The notes under the pieces are model-generated. The model had not been told where the DNA came from. It searched no databases and saw only the letters and a list, made by a program, of their open reading frames with translations. Positions 49,808-61,511 of a DNA stretch of 64,000 bases are shown in pieces. Origin of the DNA: Edwardsiella tarda ATCC 15947 = NBRC 105688 (lineage in GTDB: Bacteria > Pseudomonadota > Gammaproteobacteria > Enterobacterales > Enterobacteriaceae); assembly GCF_003113495.2 (NCBI RefSeq), contig NZ_CP084506.1, positions 3,348,001 to 3,412,000 of the forward strand. The letters run 5' to 3'. The translations under genes and the position numbers were made by a program. How positions within the stretch are numbered: the first letter of the stretch is position 1; each line of letters opens with the position of its first letter.

Positions 49808-50182
49808 AAAGCTTGATGCTCAAAGAAATTAAACTGTTTATTCGTAATGAATTAACTGCTGTCACTCTTCAAGACTTTAAATATTTTGGCATTCCGAGGA
49901 ATGCTTAATACGAATCTTGCGAGTGCCCACACAGATTGTCTGATAATTTGTTAAAGAGCGTCGCCGCGAGAACTCGTTAAGTTGTCGTCGGCGTTGGCTG
50001 CGTATATTACGCTTTTCGCCCGCAGAGTCAAGCATTTATTTTTGCTTTCTCTGCCTGACTGGGCGACGTTGTTGTCGTTGTTCCCGGTCAGTGGTGGCGC
50101 ATTATAGGGACTTCTCACGAGGTGACAAGTCTTAATTTTAAAAAATCTGCCGTTCGATTTATTTTTCAACAAATTTGATAAA
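49808..50182. other. 16S leader of operon 2 and hemG downstream region
   Basis: This 375-bp gap between hemG and 16S holds the rRNA leader with boxA (49948-49959) and promoters P2 and P1. The leader from 49808 to about 49959 is essentially the same as in operon 1; upstream of boxA the two operons differ completely, marking where the repeat ends. Confidence 0.75.
50004..50128 (-). promoter_or_regulatory. rRNA operon 2 promoters P1 and P2
   Basis: P1: TTGTCA (50123-50128), 16-bp spacer, TATAAT (50101-50106), then GCGCCACCACTGAC, almost the E. coli rrnA/rrnB P1. P2: TTGACT (50026-50031), 16-bp spacer, TAATAT (50004-50009). An AT-rich UP-like stretch lies at 50130-50170. Confidence 0.88.
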
Positions 50183-50731
50183 TTAGACGGTAGCTTTCGC
50201 GGATTCGTCCACAAAATGAGCAAAATCGCGTGCAAAATGGTCAACCTGCTGCCAGTCGGTATATTCGATCTCTTTCGTCGTATCCGTCTCGCCGCCAGTC
50301 ATCTTCATAATCATCTTAATCATCACGCGATCTAGCCAACCATAGCGGGGATAACGCAATGCGCCCGCAAAGACGACACATTGTGTCGGTTGCCAAGGCG
50401 TCGCCAATAGAAACTTACGCGTATAACCATTGGTCTGCGGCGTCCGCTTTTCCGGTTTACGCGCCGTCAGGTTAATAGCAAAGAAGGCACTCGGCATGGT
50501 ATTCAGTTGCTGAGCATGACGCTGAGCGAAACGGTACAATGTGCGAGGGAAGTGGCCATAACGCACCGCGGCCCCAATCGCGACGGCTTGATAAGCGCAC
50601 AGATCGATATCTGCCGCCTGATCGAGATCTCGCAGCTCACATTCCAGCGTCTCGCTCATCGCCGTCACGATCGCCGTCGCGATGGCCTTGGTTTGCCCGT
50701 CATGGCTCGAGTACAGCACTAAGGTTTTCAT
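50183..50731 (-). CDS. hemG: menaquinone-dependent protoporphyrinogen IX dehydrogenase
   Basis: HemG is a flavodoxin-like enzyme that oxidises protoporphyrinogen IX to protoporphyrin IX, passing electrons to the quinone pool. It is 182 residues (E. coli 181). FMN-binding YSSHDGQTKAIA (about 7-18) and the long-chain insertion NLTARKPEKRTPQTN, characteristic of HemG, are seen. It lies 17 bp after trkH and upstream of an rRNA operon, the E. coli trkH-hemG-rrnA order. Confidence 0.96.
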   Translation of the reverse strand: MKTLVLYSSHDGQTKAIATAIVTAMSETLECELRDLDQAADIDLCAYQAVAIGAAVRYGHFPRTLYRFAQRHAQQLNTMPSAFFAINLTARKPEKRTPQTNGYTRKFLLATPWQPTQCVVFAGALRYPRYGWLDRVMIKMIMKMTGGETDTTKEIEYTDWQQVDHFARDFAHFVDESAKATV

Positions 50732-50748
50732 ACCTGACCCCTATTCCA

Positions 50749-52200
50749 TCAGTTGCGCCAGAAGGTTGGCGTAAAGAGTACCAATAATGTAAAGACTTCC
50801 AAGCGGCCAAACAGCATGGTGACCACCAATATCCATTTAGCGGCATCATTCATCGAGGTAAAGTTATCGGCCACAACCCCGAGGCCGGGCCCAAGGTTAT
50901 TCAACGTGGCCACCACCGCGGCAAACGCAGAGAAGTCATCCACTCCCGTCGCGATAATTGCCAGCATGCTGATGATAAAGACCAACGCATAAGCAGAGAA
51001 GAATCCCCATACGGCCTCCAAGATCCGCTCTGGTAAGGCGCGGTTACCCAGTTTGATGGTGTAGACCGCGTTAGGATGTACCAGACGTTTCAACTCACGC
51101 GACCCCTGCAAGAACAGAAGAAGAATACGGATAACCTTCAGCCCACCGCCCGTAGAACCGGCACAACCGCCGATAAACGCGGAACAGAGCAGCAAGACCG
51201 GTAGGAACAGTGGCCACTTGGCGATACTGTCAGTAGTAAACCCCGCGGTGGTGGCCATCGAGACGACCTGGAAGAAGGCCTGATTCACCGTTTGCCAACC
51301 GCTGGCATACACATTATGTAGCCATAGCACCAGCGTACATACGCTGACCAGCGTCAGTTGTACCACGATAAACATGCGAAACTCTGGGTCGCGCCAGTAG
51401 ACCTTGGGGCTCCTTCCGCTGAGGAAGGCAAAATGCAGGCTGAAATTACAGCCAGAGATCAGTAAGAACACCGCGATGATGGTGTTGATGGTCGGGCTAT
51501 TAAAGTAACCGATACTGGCATCATGGGTCGAAAAGCCGCCGATGGCGATGGTTGAAAAGCTGTGCGAGATAGCGTCGAACACATCCATTCCTGCCCCCCA
51601 TAATGCGATGGCACAGGCGATAGTCAGCATCACATAGATCAGCCACAGGGTTTTCGCCGTCTCGGCAATGCGCGGCCGCATCTTATTATCTTTCAACGGT
51701 CCCGGCATCTCGGCCCGGTAAAGCTGTAGGCCACCGACGCCCAGGATCGGCAAGATGGCCACCGCCAACACGATGATCCCCATCCCCCCCAGCCATTGCA
51801 GCATCTGGCGGTAGAACAGTATCGCTTTGGGTAGCGAGTCCAAACCGACCAACGTGGTCGCCCCGGTGGTCGTCAACCCCGAGAATGATTCGAAGAAGGC
51901 ATCGGTGACGCTGAGATTGGGGCGCTCAGAAAAGAGGAAGGGCAGCGCCCCGACACTCCCTAGCACAGTCCAAAACAACACGACGATAAGAAAACCTTCG
52001 CGTGGCTTCAGCTCGTGCTTCTGCTTACGCTGCGGCCACCAGAGCAGCAGGCCGATCCCGAGGGCGACGAAAAAGGTTTCCACAAAGGCGCGCCCGGCAC
52101 CATCGCGATAGATGAGTGCCACCAACCCGGGAATAAACATAGTACCGGAGAAGAGAATAACCAGTAGGCCGACGATGCGAATGATGGCGCGAAAATGCAT
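50749..52200 (-). CDS. trkH: potassium uptake protein TrkH
   Basis: TrkH is the pore subunit of the Trk K+ system, working with TrkA. The ATG at 52200 (MHFRAIIRIVGLLV) gives 483 residues, exactly the E. coli length; AAGGAA lies upstream and the seven extra residues from 52221 are rejected. The four M1-P-M2 repeats show selectivity loops SGLTTTGATTL, STIAIGGFSTHD, VVSMATTAGFTTDS and ATLNNLGPGLG. It is co-directional with yigZ and hemG. Confidence 0.96.
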   Translation of the reverse strand: MHFRAIIRIVGLLVILFSGTMFIPGLVALIYRDGAGRAFVETFFVALGIGLLLWWPQRKQKHELKPREGFLIVVLFWTVLGSVGALPFLFSERPNLSVTDAFFESFSGLTTTGATTLVGLDSLPKAILFYRQMLQWLGGMGIIVLAVAILPILGVGGLQLYRAEMPGPLKDNKMRPRIAETAKTLWLIYVMLTIACAIALWGAGMDVFDAISHSFSTIAIGGFSTHDASIGYFNSPTINTIIAVFLLISGCNFSLHFAFLSGRSPKVYWRDPEFRMFIVVQLTLVSVCTLVLWLHNVYASGWQTVNQAFFQVVSMATTAGFTTDSIAKWPLFLPVLLLCSAFIGGCAGSTGGGLKVIRILLLFLQGSRELKRLVHPNAVYTIKLGNRALPERILEAVWGFFSAYALVFIISMLAIIATGVDDFSAFAAVVATLNNLGPGLGVVADNFTSMNDAAKWILVVTMLFGRLEVFTLLVLFTPTFWRN

Positions 52201-52249
52201 CCAGAAACATTCCTTGCTCAATGAGAACTCAATAACGGGAGAGCGCGGA

Positions 52250-52867
52250 TTATTGCGAAGTTACCTGCAATTGCAATGCACCACGGCTGATGTTGCGGAG
52301 TTTCTCGCCGACCTCATCCTGACGGCCACACGGTAAACTAAGCTGCAGCATCACCTGTGCAGTGAACGAGCTACCCTGCACATGACCGCCGGCCTGCTCC
52401 ACGATCCCTTCAACCTGCGCCAACTGGGCATAATCGCAACACAGGGTATAGTCCACCATCGGCACCCGCTGTTGGCAATGGAGCGCCTGCAACGCCTGCT
52501 GAACGCCGCTGCCATAGGCTCGGACCAGACCGCCCGTCCCCAGCTTGATCCCTCCGTAATAGCGCACGACTACCGCACAGATCTCTCCCACGCCGCTGCC
52601 CATCAGTTGGGCCAACATCGGCTTACCCGCCGTACCGGATGGCTCACCATCATCCGAGAACCCCAGTTGCTGAGTATCATCCGGCGCACCGGCCACAAAT
52701 GCCCAACAGTGGTGGCGCGCATCGGGATGATTACGCTTTGTCTCCTGGATGAAGGCCTTCGCCGCCTCGACGCCCGGCGTATGAGCCAGCAACGTAATGA
52801 AGCGGCTTTTCTTAATCTCCTCGCAGACACTGACGGCCTGCGCAGGAATAGGGTACGGCTGTAACAT
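52250..52867 (-). CDS. yigZ: YigZ/IMPACT family protein
   Basis: This is a 205-residue protein (E. coli 204) of the IMPACT/YigZ family, with an N-terminal UPF0029 fold and a C-terminal ferredoxin-like domain. The signature region GAPDDTQQLGFSDDGEPSGT and GVGEICAVVVRYYGGIKLG are intact. E. coli YigZ has no settled role; the eukaryotic relative affects Gcn2 signalling. Its start codon overlaps the pepQ stop by one base (TGATG), so translation is coupled. Confidence 0.93.
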   Translation of the reverse strand: MLQPYPIPAQAVSVCEEIKKSRFITLLAHTPGVEAAKAFIQETKRNHPDARHHCWAFVAGAPDDTQQLGFSDDGEPSGTAGKPMLAQLMGSGVGEICAVVVRYYGGIKLGTGGLVRAYGSGVQQALQALHCQQRVPMVDYTLCCDYAQLAQVEGIVEQAGGHVQGSSFTAQVMLQLSLPCGRQDEVGEKLRNISRGALQLQVTSQ

Positions 52868-54198
52868 CAGGCGAGATGCAGGTCGCGCGTCATGTTCTCT
52901 ACGCCATTCGCATGGAAGATCACGTTATCTTCAATACGAATACCGCCATAGGGACGCAACGCCTCGATACGACGACGGTCGAAGTGATGGCCAAACTCAC
53001 CCTCCAGCCACGGCGCCAACAACGTATCGATGAAATAAAGCCCCGGCTCGATGGTCATCACCATGCCTGGCTCCATGATGCGCGTACACCGCAGATAAGG
53101 ATATTGCGCCGGCGCGGCCAGATGTGTCCCTTGCTCATCCTGCATAAAACCCGCGACATCGTGCACCTGCAGCCCGAGCGGATGCCCCAGGCCATGCGGC
53201 ATAAACGGCGTGGTCAGCCCTTGCGCTACCGCTGCCTCATCGCTAATACCGGTCAGAATGTGATGCTGACGCAGAATCGCCGCCAGACGCTGATGGAACT
53301 GTAAATTATAGTCGCTATAGCGCACACCGCAGCGCAGGGTGGCGATCAGCGCCTGCTGTGCCTGATTAACGTCGGCAACCAGGGCGGCAAAGTCACTCTG
53401 CGCCTGTGCGGCGTAAGTTCGAGTCAAATCTGCGGCATAACCATTGAACTCCGCACCGGCATCGATCAGGAAACTCTGGATCTCGGCGGGGGCCCGGCGC
53501 TCTAAATGGGTATAGTGTAGGACAGCGGCATGCTGATTGAGGGCGACGATGTTGTCATAAGGGACATCGTTGTCGCCCTGCCCCGTCGCACTCAGATAAG
53601 CCAGGTTGATATCGAATTCACTCATCCCCGCACGGAAAGCCTCGAGCGCCGCCTGATGGCCGTCTACCGCGATCCGCTGCGCCTCACGCATACAAGCCTG
53701 CTCATACTCGCTCTTATAGGCACGGTGGTAATGCAGAAAATCCAGCACTGCTTGGGGATTCAGATTGGCCTCACTGATCCCTAGCGCCCGCGCCCGCTCA
53801 CTATTCGGCCCAATATAGGCCACATTGTGACGCTCGCTTGGCAGTAGCGCGCCGATCTCATCGACCTGGCGCAGCGCCGTCATCTCCACCTGTTCCGTCC
53901 AGAAGGCCTGAGGAAGCGGAGAGACGCTATGCCAATAGTCTAATGGCGAATAGAACCATAGCTTAGGTTTATTGACGCCGTCGACCCACAGCCAGCTATG
54001 CGGCACCTGTGTCACCGGGACCCAGGCCTTAAAGTGCGGATTAACTTTAAAAGGGTAATCTTGATCATCCAGAAAGCGGCCAAGCGGTTCGCCAGAATGG
54101 ATCAGTAAGCCATCCAGATTATGACGTTCCAGAATGGTGCGTGCGCGCTGTTGCAGTAGCGCGAGGTGCTTCGTGTAGAGCGAGGCCAAGGTATCCAT
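52867..54198 (-). CDS. pepQ: Xaa-Pro dipeptidase
   Basis: PepQ is a cytosolic metallopeptidase (M24B) that splits X-Pro dipeptides and also hydrolyses organophosphate esters. It is 443 residues, the E. coli length. The dimetal ligands lie in [20 protein letters not shown] (two Asp), [14 protein letters not shown] (His), MTIEPGLYF (Glu) and GGIRIEDNV (Glu). In E. coli pepQ is divergent from fadBA; here fadBA is missing and fre lies 200 bp upstream on the same strand. Confidence 0.96.
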   Translation of the reverse strand: MDTLASLYTKHLALLQQRARTILERHNLDGLLIHSGEPLGRFLDDQDYPFKVNPHFKAWVPVTQVPHSWLWVDGVNKPKLWFYSPLDYWHSVSPLPQAFWTEQVEMTALRQVDEIGALLPSERHNVAYIGPNSERARALGISEANLNPQAVLDFLHYHRAYKSEYEQACMREAQRIAVDGHQAALEAFRAGMSEFDINLAYLSATGQGDNDVPYDNIVALNQHAAVLHYTHLERRAPAEIQSFLIDAGAEFNGYAADLTRTYAAQAQSDFAALVADVNQAQQALIATLRCGVRYSDYNLQFHQRLAAILRQHHILTGISDEAAVAQGLTTPFMPHGLGHPLGLQVHDVAGFMQDEQGTHLAAPAQYPYLRCTRIMEPGMVMTIEPGLYFIDTLLAPWLEGEFGHHFDRRRIEALRPYGGIRIEDNVIFHANGVENMTRDLHLA

Positions 54199-54398
54199 GT
54201 CATTACCCTTTACAGACGTCGAATAGTGCCCATCTTAGCATAGGGTAGTGCACAAAATCCCCTCGCGGCGACCCGGCTAAAGAGGCGGCAATGCCCGAGA
54301 TGCAGAGAGGGCGATGAGAGTGATACGGGGCAAAAAGCGGATCACGCTACCCCGCATCGCCATGAGCGGCAGACGTCCTACGTCTCCCGCTTGCTCGA

Positions 54399-55100
54399 TC
54401 AGATAAACGCGAATGCGTCGCCGTAAATATGCTCCGGGTTAGCTTCCCGTTCATTACAGAAACGCTCACGGGCGATCTTCGCCATCTCGAAACGACCGGC
54501 GATATAGATATCGTGTTCGGCCAGCGAGCCGTAGTCTTGCATCACCGCGCTGATCACCGTCCCCGTTCGCCCCGCCCAGTCGGCCTCCGGCTGCTCTACC
54601 GTCGGGATGACCCGGAGATTCGGGTAACGCTCGCTCAGCCGCGATAACTCGTCCAGATCGTACAGATGCTTCAGTTCACGCCCCCCCCAATAGAGGGCAA
54701 TCTCACGCTGCGGGTGTTGCGCCAACGCCATCAGCAAGATCGAACGGGTATAAGAAAATCCGGTTCCGCCGGCAATCAACACCAGAGGACGCTGACTATC
54801 CTCGCGCAGCCAGGCGTCACCGTGGGGCATATCGACACACAGCTCCCGATCGCGCAGGATACGATCCATGACCGCCATGGCGTAGAGATTCAATTCCGAT
54901 GCGCCGATATGCAGTTCGATGCAGTCGCTCTGTAACGGTGTGGACGCCATGGAGAAGGGACGTTTATCCCGCTCATCCATCACCACCATCAGATATTGGC
55001 CGGCGCGAAAAGCGACCGCCTGCTCAGGCACCAGACGCACGCGATACACGGTATCCGTAATGGCATCTACTGAAGTAACTTTACAGCTCAACATTGTCAT
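54399..55100 (-). CDS. fre: NAD(P)H-flavin reductase
   Basis: Fre reduces free flavins with NAD(P)H and can supply electrons for ferric reduction or ribonucleotide reductase activation. It is 233 residues, as in E. coli. The flavin motif KRPFSMAS (about 46-53) and the NAD-binding [13 protein letters not shown] (about 110-122) are seen. It is 37 bp downstream of ubiD on the same strand, as in E. coli. Confidence 0.95.
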   Translation of the reverse strand: MTMLSCKVTSVDAITDTVYRVRLVPEQAVAFRAGQYLMVVMDERDKRPFSMASTPLQSDCIELHIGASELNLYAMAVMDRILRDRELCVDMPHGDAWLREDSQRPLVLIAGGTGFSYTRSILLMALAQHPQREIALYWGGRELKHLYDLDELSRLSERYPNLRVIPTVEQPEADWAGRTGTVISAVMQDYGSLAEHDIYIAGRFEMAKIARERFCNEREANPEHIYGDAFAFI

Positions 55101-55137
55101 GTGATTACTCTATCGGCTCATGCGCACAGCGTTGAAA

Positions 55138-56628
55138 CTACTGTGCATCCTCATCATCGTTAGCAAAAATGTTCAACTCGTTCCAAATGGCGTCGACTCT
55201 CTCCCGTACACGCTCATCCATCACGATGGGTCTCCCCCACTCCCGCTGTGTCTCTCCCGGCCACTTATTGGTCGCATCCAGCCCCATTTTCGAGCCTAAA
55301 CCGGATACCGGAGAAGCAAAGTCCAGATAATCAATCGGGGTATTTTCCACTAATAGCGTATCACGCGCTGGATCCATTCGTGTCGTCAATGCCCAAATCA
55401 CATCCTGCCAATCGCGGGCATTGATATCATCGTCACAAACAATCACAAATTTGGTGTACATAAATTGGCGAAGGAATGACCACACGCCCATCATCACCCG
55501 CTTAGCATGGCCAGGATACTGCTTTTTCATCGTCACCACCGCCATGCGGTAGGAGCATCCCTCAGGGGGGAGGTAAAAGTCGACAATCTCGGGAAACTGC
55601 TTCTGCAAGATGGGAACGAAGACCTCGTTCAGCGCCAGACCTAACACCGCAGGCTCATCCGGTGGCCGTCCGGTATAGGTCGAATGGTAAATCGGCTGTT
55701 CACGCCGGGTCAGATGAGTGACGGTAAAGACCGGGAAACGCTCCACCTCATTGTAGTAGCCGGTGTGGTCTCCATAAGGCCCCTCAGGAGCCAACTCACC
55801 CGCCTCGATATACCCCTCCAACACGATCTCGGCGCTGGCGGGCACCTCCAGATCGCAGGAAAGACACTTCACCACTTCACTCTTATGGCCGCGTAGCAAA
55901 CCGGCAAACGCATACTCTGAAAGGGTATCCGGTACCGGCGTCACCGCAGCCAGCAGTGTCGCCGGGTCAGCCCCTAACGCGACCGCGACGGGAAAGCGCT
56001 CCCCGGGATGCGCCTGACACCACTCCTGAAAATCTAGCGCCCCGCCACGATGCGAGAGCCAGCGCATGATCAGTTTATTCTTACCCAATACCTGCTGACG
56101 ATAGATCCCCAGATTCTGGCGGCTCTTATGTGGCCCCCGCGTCACCGTCAGCCCCCAAGAGACCAAGGGAGCGACATCTTCCGGCCAGCAATGCATCACC
56201 GGCAATGTCGCCAGATCAACCTCATCGCCTTGATAGACGCGCTCTTGGCAGGGCGCCTTGCTCAGACGCTTGGTCGGCATATTTAAAATCTGCTTAAACT
56301 GAGGCAGCTTATCCACCAGATCGCGGAACCCCTTCGGCGGCTCGGGCTCCTTGAGGAAGGCCAGGAGTTTCCCTACGTCGCGTAGCGCACCCACCTCCTC
56401 CTGCCCCATCCCTAACGCCACCCGTTGCGGTGTACCGAACAGGTTACATAACACGGGAATGTCATAACCTTTCGGATTTTCAAACAATAAGGCTGGCCCG
56501 CCGGCACGTAGGGTACGATCGGCGATCTCGGTCATTTCCAAATAGGGATCGATAGGGTGTTGGATACGTTTTAGCTCACCGCGCTGTTCGAGCAACTCGA
56601 TGAATTCACGCAAGTCACGGTATTTCAT
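55138..56628 (-). CDS. ubiD: 3-octaprenyl-4-hydroxybenzoate decarboxylase
   Basis: UbiD decarboxylates 3-octaprenyl-4-hydroxybenzoate in ubiquinone synthesis, using prenylated FMN made by UbiX. The ATG at 56628 (MKYRDLREF) is chosen by alignment with E. coli, giving 496 residues (E. coli 497); 16 codons from 56676 are rejected. The conserved cofactor and catalytic region includes [37 protein letters not shown] (catalytic Glu) and [10 protein letters not shown]. It precedes fre; its usual neighbour rfaH is separated from it by pepE. Confidence 0.96.
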   Translation of the reverse strand: MKYRDLREFIELLEQRGELKRIQHPIDPYLEMTEIADRTLRAGGPALLFENPKGYDIPVLCNLFGTPQRVALGMGQEEVGALRDVGKLLAFLKEPEPPKGFRDLVDKLPQFKQILNMPTKRLSKAPCQERVYQGDEVDLATLPVMHCWPEDVAPLVSWGLTVTRGPHKSRQNLGIYRQQVLGKNKLIMRWLSHRGGALDFQEWCQAHPGERFPVAVALGADPATLLAAVTPVPDTLSEYAFAGLLRGHKSEVVKCLSCDLEVPASAEIVLEGYIEAGELAPEGPYGDHTGYYNEVERFPVFTVTHLTRREQPIYHSTYTGRPPDEPAVLGLALNEVFVPILQKQFPEIVDFYLPPEGCSYRMAVVTMKKQYPGHAKRVMMGVWSFLRQFMYTKFVIVCDDDINARDWQDVIWALTTRMDPARDTLLVENTPIDYLDFASPVSGLGSKMGLDATNKWPGETQREWGRPIVMDERVRERVDAIWNELNIFANDDEDAQ

Positions 56629-56757
56629 GGCATTCTTATAGATTCGGGTGAAGAGCACATTATAAGCGTTCTTCACCCGACTTGCTGCACTTTTGTTACA
56701 AACAGGTAACTCATGCAGAGAAAAAGAGCCGCCAGACGATGCGCCTCAAACCTTCAC

Positions 56758-57483
56758 TTAGCGGCAGTGGAACGGCACCAACGACGCGAGCGCCTGAGTA
56801 TCGTGGTACTCACGAGCCTCTTCGCCATGGCGGAAGACCTTATAGCCCTGCGCCTTAGCACTATAGTATTGCAGCGTCTCGCCGCTGACATGCAGCAGAC
56901 TTCCCTCACGCAACGCAATCACCGACTCGCTGGGGTTTACCGCACAAAACTCAGCGATGCGCTCATCACGGGTTTCCCCCATATGGCCACTGAGGTGCGC
57001 GTCGATATAGTGTGGATTAATCTGCACCGGGAACAGCCCCAGCGATGGTAACACCACGCTGTTGCGTACCGGCATATCATTGGTCGTACGGATGCTCGGT
57101 GTGGCCACGTTACAACCGGCGCTCCAGCCGATATAAGGGATCTCACGCTCACGCACCGCCCGTTGGATCGGCACGACCAAACCATTCTCATGTAGCATCT
57201 GGTTCAGCACCCAAGTATTACCACCGCTGACCAGGATACACTCAGCCTCTTCCAACGCCTTCACCGGATCGGCGTGATGATGGATGCTCTCCACCTTGAT
57301 ACCCAACGAATGCTCCAGCTCGGCGGCGCGAGCATCATAGCCGCTACGGATCAACGCATACGGGATCAATAATGCCCGGCGGATCTTCTTCTCCAGTAGC
57401 ATCGACTGGATCATCCCTTTAGCATAACCCAGCAGTTCAGACTCACCGGATACTTTGCCATTACTCAGTAAAAATAACTCCAT
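56758..57483 (-). CDS. pepE: alpha-aspartyl dipeptidase (peptidase E)
   Basis: PepE is a cytosolic S51 serine peptidase that cleaves Asp-X dipeptides. The start at 57483 (MELFLLSNGK) follows GGGGGA and gives 241 residues (E. coli 229); the longer frame to 57576 is rejected. The nucleophile elbow GWSAGCN carries the catalytic Ser, with the family PSIRTTNDMPVRN and LFPVQINPHYID. Identity to E. coli PepE is visibly lower than for its neighbours. E. coli pepE is elsewhere (about 91 min); here it sits between rfaH and ubiD. Confidence 0.92.
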   Translation of the reverse strand: MELFLLSNGKVSGESELLGYAKGMIQSMLLEKKIRRALLIPYALIRSGYDARAAELEHSLGIKVESIHHHADPVKALEEAECILVSGGNTWVLNQMLHENGLVVPIQRAVREREIPYIGWSAGCNVATPSIRTTNDMPVRNSVVLPSLGLFPVQINPHYIDAHLSGHMGETRDERIAEFCAVNPSESVIALREGSLLHVSGETLQYYSAKAQGYKVFRHGEEAREYHDTQALASLVPFHCR

Positions 57484-57732
57484 GATTTCCCCCGAGGTAA
57501 AGCGCCGACGTCGCAACACCGTCCGATAAACAGGCGCCGACGTCGCGCAGCAATTTTTCCCGGCCTTTATAACCAAACATAAAATTTATTGATGTGATCT
57601 TATGCCGACCTCGGGTAAAAAACCGTGTAAAAGGCACGATTTGGCGAGCAAATACCCTCACACGGCGCCGAGTCACTTCTGCCCGCGCCGCGAGATATGA
57701 TAGGCTGCAACGCGTGAGAGGAGTATGACAAT

Positions 57733-58224
57733 ATGGAAGCGTGGTATCTGTTGTATTGCAAACGGGGACAATTAGAGCGGGCGCGTGAGCACCTGACACG
57801 TCAGGCGATCCCCTGTGTGACCCCGATGATCGCCTTGGAGAAAGTCGTGCGCGGTAAACGTACTCAGGTACAGGAACCGATGTTCCCCAACTATATGTTT
57901 ATCGAACTCGACCCGGAGCGTATCCACACGACGACGGTGCAATCGACGCGCGGCGTGAGCCACTTTATCCGCTTCGGCAAGCGGCCCGCTACTGTACCGT
58001 TTCGTGTCATCAAGCAATTGATGACGGCCCCGATGGCAACGGCTGCCGCCCCACAAACGCCGATGCCTGGCGATAGGGCCCGTATCCTGCAGGGAGCCTT
58101 CAGCGGACTTGAGGCGATTTATCGTGAGAGCGACGGCGAAAAGCGCGCCATCCTGCTCCTGAATCTCCTTAACCAAGAAGTGAGTCAGTCAGTGGACAAC
58201 GGCGACTTTGAGAAGATCCTCTAG
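57733..58224 (+). CDS. rfaH: transcription antitermination protein RfaH
   Basis: RfaH is a NusG paralogue recruited at ops sites to favour long operons for LPS core, capsule and surface structures. It is 163 residues (E. coli 162). The NGN domain (MEAWYLLYCKRGQLERAREH) and EPMFPNYMFIELD are followed by TRGVSHFIRFG, the ops-contacting region, and the fold-switching C-terminal KOW domain (GDRARILQGAFSGLEAIY). It is the only plus-strand gene in this part and converges on hemB. Confidence 0.97.
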   Translation: MEAWYLLYCKRGQLERAREHLTRQAIPCVTPMIALEKVVRGKRTQVQEPMFPNYMFIELDPERIHTTTVQSTRGVSHFIRFGKRPATVPFRVIKQLMTAPMATAAAPQTPMPGDRARILQGAFSGLEAIYRESDGEKRAILLLNLLNQEVSQSVDNGDFEKIL

Positions 58225-58240
58225 TCTCGCCAATACGTTT

Positions 58241-58262
58241 GAGGCCCGCCTAGGCGGGCCTC
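58241..58262. terminator. rfaH/hemB shared terminator hairpin
   Basis: GAGGCCCGCC and GGCGGGCCTC pair around TA, making a perfect 22-bp palindrome between the convergent stops. T-richness after the stem is limited on both strands, so strength is uncertain. Confidence 0.7.
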
Positions 58263-58277
58263 GTCATATCACATCAC

Positions 58278-59315
<1,038 letters not shown>

Positions 59316-60098
59316 TTATGCCAGTCGAAATAGTCGACGGGCATTGTCTTCGGTCACCTGCCGCAGCCAGCTGGCATCCTGTTGTCGCCAGCGAGCCGCC
59401 TGCTCTACGATGTGGGGCAAAAAGCAGGGTTCATTACGCCGCGACGTCGGTTTAGGTGCTAAATCGCGCGGCAATAAATAGGGGGCATCCGTCTCCAGCA
59501 GTAAACGCTCGGCGGGGATGTGCGGCAGCAATGCCCGCAACGCCAAGCCCCGCCGCTCATCGCAGATCCAGCCGGTAATGCCGATATATAGCCCCAGCGC
59601 CAGGCACTCCTCCAGCTCTTCACGCGTACCGGTAAAACAGTGCACGACCGCACCAGGGATCTGCGTCAGCCAGGGGCGCAACAACGCGATAAAGCGTGGA
59701 TGCGCCTCACGGCAGTGGAGAAATAACGGTTTCGACACACGGGCAGCCAGACTCAGTTGAGCCTCAAACGCCGCCTCTTGTTGCGCCGGAGGTGAAAAGT
59801 TGCGAGCAAAATCCAACCCACACTCCCCAACCGCCACCACCGAAGGCTCACTAAGCAAGCGCGCTAACTCCGCGGCACTATGCTCTCCCCAGCTCTGCGC
59901 CTCATGGGGATGAACCCCCGCTGTCGACCAGCAAAACCCGGGATAACGCTGTGCTAGGCGATACGCCTGAACACTCTCTGCCAGATCGGTCCCGGTAATA
60001 ATCATACCATTTAACCCGACCTGACGAGCGCGAGCAACCACCTGGGGCACATCTTGGGCAAACTGGCTACTGGTCAGATTGACCCCGATATCCAACAT
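59316..60098 (-). CDS. tatD: TatD family DNase
   Basis: TatD is a metal-dependent 3'-5' exonuclease of the amidohydrolase fold; it is not needed for Tat export despite its name. It is 260 residues, as in E. coli. Metal ligands lie in MLDIGVNLT (Asp/Asn variant of HxH typical of enteric TatD), [27 protein letters not shown] and [14 protein letters not shown] terminator (60141-60174) separates it from tatC, so it probably also has its own promoter. Confidence 0.95.
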   Translation of the reverse strand: MLDIGVNLTSSQFAQDVPQVVARARQVGLNGMIITGTDLAESVQAYRLAQRYPGFCWSTAGVHPHEAQSWGEHSAAELARLLSEPSVVAVGECGLDFARNFSPPAQQEAAFEAQLSLAARVSKPLFLHCREAHPRFIALLRPWLTQIPGAVVHCFTGTREELEECLALGLYIGITGWICDERRGLALRALLPHIPAERLLLETDAPYLLPRDLAPKPTSRRNEPCFLPHIVEQAARWRQQDASWLRQVTEDNARRLFRLA

Positions 60099-60140
60099 AA
60101 GCAGGCTCCTTGTGATAATGAGCGTGCGAGGCTCGGCGCA

Positions 60141-60174
60141 AAAACAAACAGGCCGCCCTAAAAGGCGGCCTGTT
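60141..60174 (-). terminator. tatABC terminator
   Basis: AACAGGCCGCC and GGCGGCCTGTT pair around TTTTAG, then TGTTTTTG on the minus strand. It lies 14 bp after the tatC stop. Confidence 0.9.
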
Positions 60175-60187
60175 AAGCGAGATCCGA

Positions 60188-60982
60188 TCAGCCCGCTTTA
60201 GGCTGTTCTTCATCGGGTTGAGCGTCATCCTCGCCATCTTCACTCTCTTCGCCATCACGGCGCCGTTTCCCCACATAGAAGCGGGCAAAGAAGACCCCCA
60301 CCTCAAACAGCAAGCACATCGGAATGGCCAGCAGCGTTTGTGAGAACACGTCCGGCGGCGTCAACAGCATACCAACGACAAAGGCGCCGACGACGACGTA
60401 GGGTCGCTTCTTCTTCAGCTCAGCCGGCGTGGTCACCCCAGTCCAACACAACAGGATGATCGCCACCGGCACCTCGAACGATACGCCGAACGCCATAAAT
60501 AGCGCCATGACGAAGTCGAGATAATTATTGATGTCGGTCGCAATCGTCACCCCGGCAGGCGCGGTCTTAGCAAAAAAACCGAAGGCCAATGGGAAGACCA
60601 CGAAGTAGGCAAAGGCCATACCGACATAAAATAGCAGGGTGCTGGAGATCAATAACGGTGTCAGCATCCGCCGCTCATGCTTGTACAGTGCCGGCGCTAC
60701 AAAGGCCCAAACCTGATACAGAATAAACGGAGCGGAGACAAACACCGACACGATCATAGTCAGCTTAATCGGCGTGAAAAACGGCGATGCCACATCGGTA
60801 GCGATCATGCTGGCGCCGTGCGGCAACTGGCTGATCAGCGGTGCTGAAACCAGGTGATAAATGTCGTTGGCAAAATAGACCAACGCCAAGAACACCACCA
60901 GGATACAAACAATAGAATTTAACAGCCGCTTACGCAGCTCGATCAAATGACTAATCAACGGCTGGGTATCTTCAACGGCCAT
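60188..60982 (-). CDS. tatC: twin-arginine translocase subunit TatC
   Basis: TatC, with TatB, recognises twin-arginine signal peptides and builds the Tat pore with TatA. The ATG at 60982 ([21 protein letters not shown]) gives 264 residues (E. coli 258). Six transmembrane segments are visible, with the key first cytoplasmic loop glutamate region [16 protein letters not shown] and [14 protein letters not shown]. The start lies inside the end of tatB (11-bp overlap), tighter than in E. coli, and implies coupled translation. Confidence 0.96.
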   Translation of the reverse strand: MAVEDTQPLISHLIELRKRLLNSIVCILVVFLALVYFANDIYHLVSAPLISQLPHGASMIATDVASPFFTPIKLTMIVSVFVSAPFILYQVWAFVAPALYKHERRMLTPLLISSTLLFYVGMAFAYFVVFPLAFGFFAKTAPAGVTIATDINNYLDFVMALFMAFGVSFEVPVAIILLCWTGVTTPAELKKKRPYVVVGAFVVGMLLTPPDVFSQTLLAIPMCLLFEVGVFFARFYVGKRRRDGEESEDGEDDAQPDEEQPKAG

Positions 60983-61508
60983 GCTGCGAACTATCTTGTG
61001 AGGTGGATGGAGACGATGCGGGCTGCACGCTGGCAGGCGTAGCATCGGCGTGATTGGATGATGTAGCCGGCCCATCCTGGGGCACCGCTGGGACATCCTG
61101 CGCCGCATCTTGCCGCGGCGCTAACGCAGCATCAGGCTGCGGTTTGACCATATCTGGATGATGGATCGTTTCCGCCGCCGACGACTCCTTGTCCGTATCG
61201 GATCCAGTGATCTCTGAATGATAACTGCGCTTCATTGATTCGGCTGCCTGCTTCAGTTCATCCATGGAGGCTTTCAGCTCGGGAGTCAGATTCTGCAAGC
61301 CAGCACTTTCCGCTTTCTTGAGGCTATCCTGCAGCTCCTGGAGCTTCAATTCCTGCGACAGTTCGTTCTGAACCGAGGTTGCCAACGAGCGCAACGCTTT
61401 GATCCATCCCGCTACCGTCCGCACCGCTACCGGTAACCGCTCCGGCCCCAAAACCACCAGGCCGATGACCATTACCAGCAGCAGTTCACTAAATCCGATG
61501 TCAAACAC
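60972..61508 (-). CDS. tatB: twin-arginine translocase subunit TatB
   Basis: TatB is the signal-peptide receptor partner of TatC. It is 178 residues (E. coli 171). One N-terminal transmembrane helix with Glu8 ([20 protein letters not shown]) is followed by [12 protein letters not shown], an amphipathic helix, and a variable acidic/Pro-Ala-rich tail. The tail from about residue 100 on is low-complexity (Ala, Ser, Gln). It starts three bases after tatA. Confidence 0.95.
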   Translation of the reverse strand: MFDIGFSELLLVMVIGLVVLGPERLPVAVRTVAGWIKALRSLATSVQNELSQELKLQELQDSLKKAESAGLQNLTPELKASMDELKQAAESMKRSYHSEITGSDTDKESSAAETIHHPDMVKPQPDAALAPRQDAAQDVPAVPQDGPATSSNHADATPASVQPASSPSTSQDSSQHGR

Positions 61509-61511
61509 GGT

